Shown in pieces: positions 17,573 through 23,130 of a stretch of 23,130 nucleotides of DNA. Location of the stretch: NCBI GenBank assembly GCA_014084085.1, contig NPFB01000001.1, forward strand, positions 690,331 through 713,460, read 5' to 3'. This DNA comes from Hondaea fermentalgiana. Taxonomy: Eukaryota; Sar; Bigyra; Thraustochytrida; Thraustochytriidae. The position numbers and the translations under genes were made by a program. The notes beneath the pieces were generated by a model, which did no database searches, was not told the DNA's origin, and worked only from the letters and a program-made list of their open reading frames with translations. Position 1 is the first letter of the stretch. The number at the start of each line of letters is the position of its first letter.

Positions 17573-17737
17573 AGGAGACGAACGCGTTTGGCCATCCTCG
17601 CCCCGCTCTTGAACATAAGACCAATTTCCCACTGGGCAGCCAGCCGGGAATGGCACGTCATTCGATCAGTCAAGGATTTAGTTTTGAAAAAATAAAAATC
17701 AAGGTCTTCGAAATCATGCGCAAGCGCGCCACTCGCC

Positions 17738-17893
17738 ATGGTCGCTGTCACCACGGCGGACCGTCGAACCTCCAGCGCGGCCCTCCTCGGCCACCTCGCC
17801 GCGCACACAGAGGCCCTCCACTTCCACCACCGGTGTACCGCTTCGCGCCATCCCGAGTCATACTATTCCCTACCACAATTACTCCTGAGGTAA
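17738..17893 (+). CDS. Candidate 51-codon ORF or first exon
   Basis: A 51-residue frame from ATG (17738) to TAA (17893), starting MVAVTTADRRTSSAALLGHL and ending SLPQLLLR. Third codon positions over the first 35 codons are strongly C/G, as in the securely coding genes here, while neighbouring DNA is not. The stop overlaps a donor-like GAG|GTAAAC at 17888-17896, similar to the roadblock donor GAG|GTATGT, so this could be a first exon. A convincing second exon was not found downstream. No family is recognised. Confidence 0.25.
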   Translation: MVAVTTADRRTSSAALLGHLAAHTEALHFHHRCTASRHPESYYSLPQLLLR

Positions 17894-18030
17894 ACTGAGG
17901 GATACATGAACCTTCCCGCAGCCAGAGCGCTACGAATTAGGCTGCTTCTCCTTTCTCCTTCGTGTTCCGCATCCGTTGAACACTGTGAGGCCACTCGCCA
18001 GTGGTCGCTCGGCTGAAGGCTCTGGGGTAT

Positions 18031-18228
18031 ACCGCAACTCCGCGCCCTTTTGTGAAAGTTTTTCTTTTTCTCTCCTCTTGACTGATTGCTCGCAAAGCTC
18101 CACTGGCAGGGCCACTCAGATACAAAGCGCAGCTCCGCGTCCTTTTGGGTTTCTGTCCTCTATACTATGCCGTGGCATTGCTCCAATGGTAGGGACATAC
18201 AAGGAACATACCGCAGCTGCGCGCCGAC
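18031..18228. repeat. Three diverged copies of an ACCGCARCTSCGCG word upstream of the sAC-like gene
   Basis: ACCGCAACTCCGCGCCCTTTT (18031), AGCGCAGCTCCGCGTCCTTTT (18125) and ACCGCAGCTGCGCGCC (18210), spaced 94 and 85 bp apart. The first two are also followed by CCTTTT. Flanks share GGCCACTC words (17989 and 18112). They are either relics of a tandem repeat or repeated regulatory sites. Confidence 0.5.
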
Positions 18229-18403
18229 TGCATAAGTCCCTCCCCTGTGCGTCCCCGTCACTGGCTGTTGCCAAATCGGGAATACGGGCATCAGCTCGTC
18301 CGTCCATCGAGTCGCTGCCGCGCACGACACAGACGCGGGCACGCATGGCATAGGCGGCCCGCGAGCTTGGGCAAGGCCACGTGCATACCTGAGGGGAGCA
18401 AGC

Positions 18404-21400
18404 ATGAGCGAGGAGAGCAGCGACTATGCGTTTCTAGGTACACGGAGCGACTCGTCCATCTTTGATGATGTATTCGGCAAAGCGACCTCGAGACCTTGGC
18501 ATTCCCGCACGACACTTAAACGAGAGATTGCCAACGCCGAGGTTAGTTTTAAAAAGGCCACATCATCACAAGATTCCGGGCACAGCGCCGAAACGAAGAA
18601 GCTACTTGTTGGCAAGAACGAGCCGGAGGACGGACGGACAAATGCAGTCAGAGCCATACAGTCTTGGGCGCGCGCGCTCGCGGACGAGCGAGTCAAGCAC
18701 AGTACTTGCGCAAAGTCGCGTAAGCTCCACGAGGAAGTTCGCGCATGGGGAAATCGCTTTCGCCGGTCCACAGATCCAGTCATCGCGCAACAGAGTTATG
18801 AGAAAATACTTGCTATACTGTCGCTCGCACCTACGTGTTTGCGCTCTATTCCTATTGCCAATGATTTGCGGGTGCTTGCGCCGTCATCAACATTTCAGTT
18901 CGAAGGCACGTTCGTGGTGATTCACCTGCACGGACTCACTGACTTTGTGCTCGCCATGGACCGGATAAGCGCGCGAATGCGATTCATGAGCATCATCGAT
19001 AGTGTCACTAACGGGGCAACCGCCCCAGCCCCCCAGATCGATGCCGCAGAAGTGTTCTCAAAGTATTGGAGTCTCGTGCTCATGTGCGCGCAGCGCTTCG
19101 AGGGTGACCCTCTGTACATCGGCGAAGACACTGCCGAGATTCTGTTTCCCTTGGACCCCTCCGACGCTGCCACGTCGAATGAGGGGAAGAAGGCCGAGTG
19201 CCAGCGCCGAGCTCTCACGTTTGCTCTGACTTTACGCCAAGACTTCAAAGCCTTTTCACTCCACCCAAGCATTCGTACAAAGGACTATTTGCAGATTCAC
19301 ACGGGGGTTGCTTTTGGAAAACTCAAGCTCGATATCGTCGGTGGCGTGCTCCGTCGCTGCAGAGCTGTTCCCTCGGGCGAGACGGTTGCGCGGGCGCGCG
19401 AACTGGCAACTTGCGCGATAAATAACCAAGTCCTCGCGCATACGTCTGTTGAATTTGTGAAAAGACACGCGCAGTTGTCCACGCCCTTTGTCCGCATTGG
19501 CAAAGACGCGAATCTCGCCACTCGACTTCTTAAAGAGCTAAGTACGTGGCCTGATGCCGGCCATGCGGCTGCTTACAAACCTGCAGCCGGGCGGACAGCG
19601 GATCGTCGGGTGTCACGGGAGCTCTCATTTGCAGACAAATCGAGCAACTTCAGCGCACTTGCAAAAGAGGCTGTACAGGGAGATGACCTCAGCACCCGCA
19701 GCGACTTTCATCCAACCAACATTGAGGTCTTGGCCAGATTCTCCCCGTACTCTGTCCTGGCAAAGGTTGCCAGGGGAAGCTTCGCAGAGAAGCTCGACAC
19801 TGCGCAGGGCACAGTTGTAGCCGTCCTGGCAGACGCCAGGACCAAGGAACTCTCCGCGGACTACGATCGCGTCTCCTTTCTTCAGACTGTGACGCTAATA
19901 TCGCAACGCGCCCTCATCTATGGAGCGGGGGAAGTCTTTTCAGTAAAATTGGAAAAGAACCGTGTGTTACTTATCGCGCACTTCCGGAATGAGCAGCGGC
20001 GCGGCGCAGTTCGTGGGCTCTTTGCGGCTTTGCGAGTTGCTCGCGAGCTCTTCAAGCTGGGTTTTAAGGCCTCGATTGGTGTTAGTTCTGGCGACTGCAG
20101 AATTGGTACGCTCGGAGACTCATTTCGACACAAACACGCAGTTCTTGGTTCTGTACCTCATCTCGCAACTTTTCTCGCAAGGCGGTCAATTAGCCTTCAA
20201 AGCCCCTTTGTGATTCTGGATCAAGCCACATTTGTACACTTGCCCGCGAGTTTGAGCATGCGTTTTGGTGCCTCCAAAGCTTTCGTCCAGGGTTTCGACG
20301 AGGCTCTGCAAATCTTCTTTCCTGAAGGCTCGCTCGACACGGGAAGCGAGAATGAGGAGCGCCTCGAGCTCGCTGCTGTTCGCAACGAGCTATCTCTCAT
20401 TGAAGACATTCGCTTCGCGCGAGTGGCCGATGCCAACCCGATCGATGTGCGCCGCCTCATCTTTGACGATACCAGCGTGAGCTTAGTTGACGAGATTATC
20501 GCGGCCACAGTAGATGTGGAGCAGGCCGAAATCATCCATGAGATTGTCCAATACGTGGCAGTCATGGCCGCCGCCTCACCAGACATTCACGTGGGTATTT
20601 TGCAGTCGGTGCTACCTGACTCGTGCAGCGACGAGGACTTGGCGCTGGCGCTACGGGTGCTTCAAGTCAAGTTGCAGGTGCTGCGTAAAGTCGGGCACGG
20701 CGTATTCTGGGTGAACAACTCGGAAAAAGATTTCATGCCACTATACGCGACACTAATGCCTTTTTTTCGCAAGAAGGCTCACTTTGAGCTGGCCCGCATT
20801 TACGAGAGCCGCATGGGCCCGCCTGGTACATGGTCTCGGTCTAATGAAGCCGAGCTTGAGATCCTAATTGGCTCTCACTTTGGCCAGGCGGGAGCCGAGC
20901 ATCATATGCTGGCATGCACATACATCAACAAAGGCCTTGGCAAGGTTGATGGCGATGATGAGCGCGTGGTAAAGCTGTCATTGCGGTGTTCGGATCTGGC
21001 GCACTCTTGGAAACGAACGCAAGTGAGGGAGGCAGAAGATGCAGCTGCGCGTGCCATGTTCGTGGTGGGCATTAATGAACGCAAAAGAGGAAATTTGTAT
21101 CGTAGCTTTGCGGCCTTTGTGGCATGTCTTCGCAGCTACCACGAGCTCGCGCCTCTGCTCGGGAAACAGTGTTCGCAGCGACGGGTATGTAAGCTACCTT
21201 CGGAGGCCGCCCTGGCGGATTCCCCAAACCAAGATGCATGCCATTGCTATTCCATGACCAATGACTTGCAAGTTGGGCTTTTAGTTCATTTCGCAGAGGA
21301 TCAATACCTGCGAGAGCTACATTTCCGCGGTATGAACGTTTGTCTGGAGAATCGCGCCGTGGTAATCTCACCGCTAAAATGCGTCGCGCAAGGACATTTA

Positions 21401-21730
21401 GATGAGACCATAACGGAGTTGATGCGAGATGGCGTAACGCTTGAATTCCTCGTCAAAAGCGAACTTGAAAGCGCGTATCACCTGGCGACGACTGAAGACT
21501 CTGATCATAAACGCGAGTACATGCGCCTCGTCATCAGTTCGCGTCAGAGTGCACATCTCATTTTTAATGCTCTTTCACAGCTCGCATCGCTTTCCAGAGC
21601 ACCCAAGTCTCGCGGAAAACCCCGTGCAAGTGAAACGACAGTATCATTGCAAGTTACTCACGAGAGCTCTAGCGATGTTGCGCAGGAAGAAAAGAGTTCA
21701 ATCAAGAGCTCCTTTTGTGTCGTGCAATAA
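18404..21730 (+). CDS. Soluble adenylyl cyclase-like protein, probably catalytically altered, lacking the NTPase
   Basis: 1108 residues, ATG at 18404, uninterrupted. Two class III cyclase-homology domains follow an N-terminal 165-residue extension. C1 (about 166-350): FEGTFVVIHLHGLTDF replaces the usual FxDISGFT, so the first metal Asp is His-flanked and lost; YIGEDTAEILF (238-248) keeps the second Asp region; IHTGVAFGKLKLDIVGG follows at 298-314. C2 (about 469-640): VVAVLADARTKELS, then IGVSSGDCRIGTLGDSFRHK and HAVLGSVPHLATFLARR (558-594), which strongly recalls ADCY10. ADCY10-type enzymes make cAMP in response to bicarbonate and act in flagella. After C2, only some 70 residues precede a winged-helix-like segment (710-800, ending FFRKKAHFELARIYESR) and helical repeats; the P-loop NTPase of about 300 residues is missing, with no GxxGxGKT. 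There is no membrane segment. Whether it still cyclises ATP is doubtful. Confidence 0.85.
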   Translation: MSEESSDYAFLGTRSDSSIFDDVFGKATSRPWHSRTTLKREIANAEVSFKKATSSQDSGHSAETKKLLVGKNEPEDGRTNAVRAIQSWARALADERVKHSTCAKSRKLHEEVRAWGNRFRRSTDPVIAQQSYEKILAILSLAPTCLRSIPIANDLRVLAPSSTFQFEGTFVVIHLHGLTDFVLAMDRISARMRFMSIIDSVTNGATAPAPQIDAAEVFSKYWSLVLMCAQRFEGDPLYIGEDTAEILFPLDPSDAATSNEGKKAECQRRALTFALTLRQDFKAFSLHPSIRTKDYLQIHTGVAFGKLKLDIVGGVLRRCRAVPSGETVARARELATCAINNQVLAHTSVEFVKRHAQLSTPFVRIGKDANLATRLLKELSTWPDAGHAAAYKPAAGRTADRRVSRELSFADKSSNFSALAKEAVQGDDLSTRSDFHPTNIEVLARFSPYSVLAKVARGSFAEKLDTAQGTVVAVLADARTKELSADYDRVSFLQTVTLISQRALIYGAGEVFSVKLEKNRVLLIAHFRNEQRRGAVRGLFAALRVARELFKLGFKASIGVSSGDCRIGTLGDSFRHKHAVLGSVPHLATFLARRSISLQSPFVILDQATFVHLPASLSMRFGASKAFVQGFDEALQIFFPEGSLDTGSENEERLELAAVRNELSLIEDIRFARVADANPIDVRRLIFDDTSVSLVDEIIAATVDVEQAEIIHEIVQYVAVMAAASPDIHVGILQSVLPDSCSDEDLALALRVLQVKLQVLRKVGHGVFWVNNSEKDFMPLYATLMPFFRKKAHFELARIYESRMGPPGTWSRSNEAELEILIGSHFGQAGAEHHMLACTYINKGLGKVDGDDERVVKLSLRCSDLAHSWKRTQVREAEDAAARAMFVVGINERKRGNLYRSFAAFVACLRSYHELAPLLGKQCSQRRVCKLPSEAALADSPNQDACHCYSMTNDLQVGLLVHFAEDQYLRELHFRGMNVCLENRAVVISPLKCVAQGHLDETITELMRDGVTLEFLVKSELESAYHLATTEDSDHKREYMRLVISSRQSAHLIFNALSQLASLSRAPKSRGKPRASETTVSLQVTHESSSDVAQEEKSSIKSSFCVVQ

Positions 21731-22317
21731 CAACGTACAAAACTTGAACAATGAAAGCAATTTCGCAGATTCTCTTACACGGTTGCCAGGCTTTTCGTTT
21801 AGAAATGTTGCTAACGCTGAGCAGATATCTTTTTGAATTGTGCTTTTTGGATTGTGCTATCGCCAGAAGTGAACTTGAGACAGTGAAGATTCAATTCGTT
21901 TCTCAGATGCGAGAAAGTGCGCCCTCGCCTCATTCACGAGCGACACCTGAGGGCAATCGTTCCGTTTTCAAGGCGTGTCGACACTAGAAAATTGACCCAT
22001 GCAGAGATTGATGAACGTCATCGGCTCGTTCGATCTCAAAGCTCGCTTTCGCGCGTATGTATGCTCGCGAGCGCGTCGAGCTTGGCCTCTGTGTGGACGA
22101 AGACACGTACAAACCAGCATCCGAGGTCGGCCCTGGGTGAGACTTAACGAATTCTCATTTAGAGATCAGCTCAGCGTTTGATACAGAAACACAAGTTCAG
22201 AGCTGCCATTTTTTAACCCCAAGGTGATCAAGCCGAGACTGTGAAGAAAACGATCGTCGCGATGAGCCTCACCATGTCTGTACTTTTGCCCTTGCTAAGA
22301 GAAGCTACGCTGGCCAA
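21731..22317. other. Intergenic region between convergent genes
   Basis: 587 bp between the stops of the sAC-like gene (plus) and the DNA 3'-phosphatase gene (minus). No AATAAA was found on either strand near the stops. Small open frames on the plus strand have no recognisable content. Nothing else is seen. Confidence 0.5.
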
Positions 22318-22926
22318 TCACGGGCTAGAGGATCCGTCAGGAGCAGCGTCCATAAAGTACTCTTCAGGAGTCATGAAACGAACACCACGCGCGCGCGCAA
22401 AGTCGGCATCGCCGCTTCCGAAGTCAGACTCACGGCCAGCGGCGTCTCCAACGTAGAAGGAATTCCTGATGTCGACGCTGATACCAAAGAGTTCCTCGTA
22501 CACGGCCCAAAGCTCGCCTTGGATACTTTTGCGATACGCATCCTTTTGCGTAGCTGCGACAAAGGCAAGCCCCCCCTGTTCGGGGGTCAGATCAAGCTCT
22601 CTTGCCACAGCGTCGACGACCTTCTTCAGCTTGGCGGCTGCCTTGCCGTGATGCGCGCTCCGCACGTGACTCTGGTTCGAGAAGACGACGAGCGCGCGGC
22701 CTGCGCGCGCTTCCTCGCGGAGGCGCTGCGGCACGCTCGCGTACCGCCACGTCCAGTCGGCGCCGGAGCGCCTGCGCCAGGGCGGCGCCCCGGACCACGT
22801 CTCGACGAGCGTGTCGTCCAGGTCGAAGGCCGCCACCGCGCCGCGCCGCCGCGCGGACGAGGGGCCCGGCACGCGCGCCAGCACGTTGGCGCGCTCCCCG
22901 CCCAGCCGCAGCGACCGCCACGCCAT
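22318..22926 (-). CDS. PNKP-type DNA 3'-phosphatase (phosphatase domain only)
   Basis: 202 residues, ATG at 22926. This is a HAD-superfamily phosphatase of the polynucleotide kinase 3'-phosphatase group. Motif I is FDLDDT (34-39, nucleophile D35 and acid D37); a WSGAPPW and ADWTWRY segment follows, as in PNKP; motif II VVFSNQ has S83; motif III Lys is in AYRKS (K132); motif IV is GDAAGRESDF (160-169); TPEEYF (186-191) ends the domain. These enzymes remove 3'-phosphates from DNA breaks so polymerase and ligase can act, in nuclear strand-break repair. The FHA domain and the C-terminal kinase of animal PNKP are absent: the frame stops ten residues after TPEEYF, like yeast Tpp1. The first 30 residues are basic. 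The N-terminal half is extremely GC-rich and the C-terminal half less so. Confidence 0.92.
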   Translation of the reverse strand: MAWRSLRLGGERANVLARVPGPSSARRRGAVAAFDLDDTLVETWSGAPPWRRRSGADWTWRYASVPQRLREEARAGRALVVFSNQSHVRSAHHGKAAAKLKKVVDAVARELDLTPEQGGLAFVAATQKDAYRKSIQGELWAVYEELFGISVDIRNSFYVGDAAGRESDFGSGDADFARARGVRFMTPEEYFMDAAPDGSSSP

Positions 22927-22984
22927 CCTGCGCGCGCGAGGCCTCTGGCCGTCTGCCGCGCCTCGAGGCCTCGCCGCGCATCAT

Positions 22985-23090
22985 CCAGCCATCCATCCAT
23001 CCCCGGCCCCAGGGCGGGCGCCGACCATCCCCATCCCCATCTCCATCTCCATCTCCTCCTCCTCCCCCTCCTCCTCCTCCGCCGCCTCCG
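22985..23090. repeat. CCAT / CTCCAT / CTCCTC simple repeats upstream of the phosphatase gene
   Basis: CATCCATCCATC, then CCCCATCCCCAT, CTCCATCTCCAT and CTCCTCCTCC runs within 60-165 bp of the minus-strand start at 22926. Read on the gene's strand this is a purine-rich GGAGAT/GGATGG tract that probably lies in its promoter or 5' UTR. Confidence 0.85.
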
Positions 23091-23130
23091 TCTGGCGCGG
23101 CGCGGCGCGGCGCAGCGCGGGCTTCGCGCG

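Larger units (their letters stand above)
16373..18403. other. 2-kb region without a firm gene
   Basis: Simple sequence and two weak coding candidates, at 16546-16704 (minus) and 17738-17893 (plus), listed separately. It includes a homopolymer junction C10A15 at 17342-17366, GGCTGGCT repeats at 17541-17572, and three related copies of an ACCGCARCTSCGCG word at 18031, 18125 and 18210 upstream of the sAC-like gene. A 191-codon frame at 17323-17898 runs through the homopolymer and the GGCT repeats and is not convincing as protein. Confidence 0.55.

Noticed and set aside
17323..17898. 191-codon plus-strand frame starting MADQPITPPPKKKK
   Set aside because: It passes through the C10A15 homopolymer and the GGCTGGCT repeat, which produce the PPPKKKK and LAGQLAGWL strings. 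Nothing else supports coding.

Overview
The window reads as nuclear DNA from a flagellated, GC-rich microbial eukaryote. The evidence is long, mostly intronless genes on both strands without operons or Shine-Dalgarno sites, one clear GT-AG intron (donor GTATGT), AATAAA signals, long low-complexity intergenic stretches, and flagellum-type genes (DZIP1-like, dynein roadblock light chain, soluble-adenylyl-cyclase-like). A stramenopile such as a thraustochytrid would fit, but that placement is a guess from general character and not from a marker gene.

Layout. 1-1932 is low-complexity DNA with no supported gene. 1933-2673 and 4217-4951 (+) are tandem paralogs of a small protein with a tubby/LURP-one/scramblase-like fold, separated by 1.5 kb of simple-sequence DNA. 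5215-8259 (-) is a large DZIP1-like coiled-coil protein that has the DZIP1 N-terminal domain, lacks the zinc finger and has a possible ubiquitin-like segment. 9254-10057 (+) is an unrecognised Ser-rich coiled-coil protein whose 5' end is unresolved: coding-looking sequence lies upstream in shifted frames. 10588-11022 (-) is a two-exon dynein roadblock light chain; the short second exon is easily missed. 11655-12235 is a degenerate tandem-repeat array. 12672-14249 (+) is a secreted gametolysin-like (M11-type) zinc metallopeptidase. 14663-16372 (+) is an unrecognised basic, probably nuclear protein. 16373-18403 has no firm gene but holds two small candidate coding fragments. 18404-21730 (+) is a divergent soluble-adenylyl-cyclase-like protein with two cyclase-homology domains, altered catalytic positions and no P-loop NTPase. 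22318-22926 (-) is a phosphatase-only PNKP-type DNA 3'-phosphatase.

How the genes relate. There is no co-transcribed pathway. DZIP1-like, roadblock and sAC-like proteins are all linked to cilia or flagella in other organisms, so this may be a loose neighbourhood of flagellar genes, or chance. The most unusual items are the sAC-like protein, the DZIP1-like domain swap, the diverging paralog pair that keeps an exact 17-bp word in both 3' flanks, and the repeat array at 11.7-12.2 kb.
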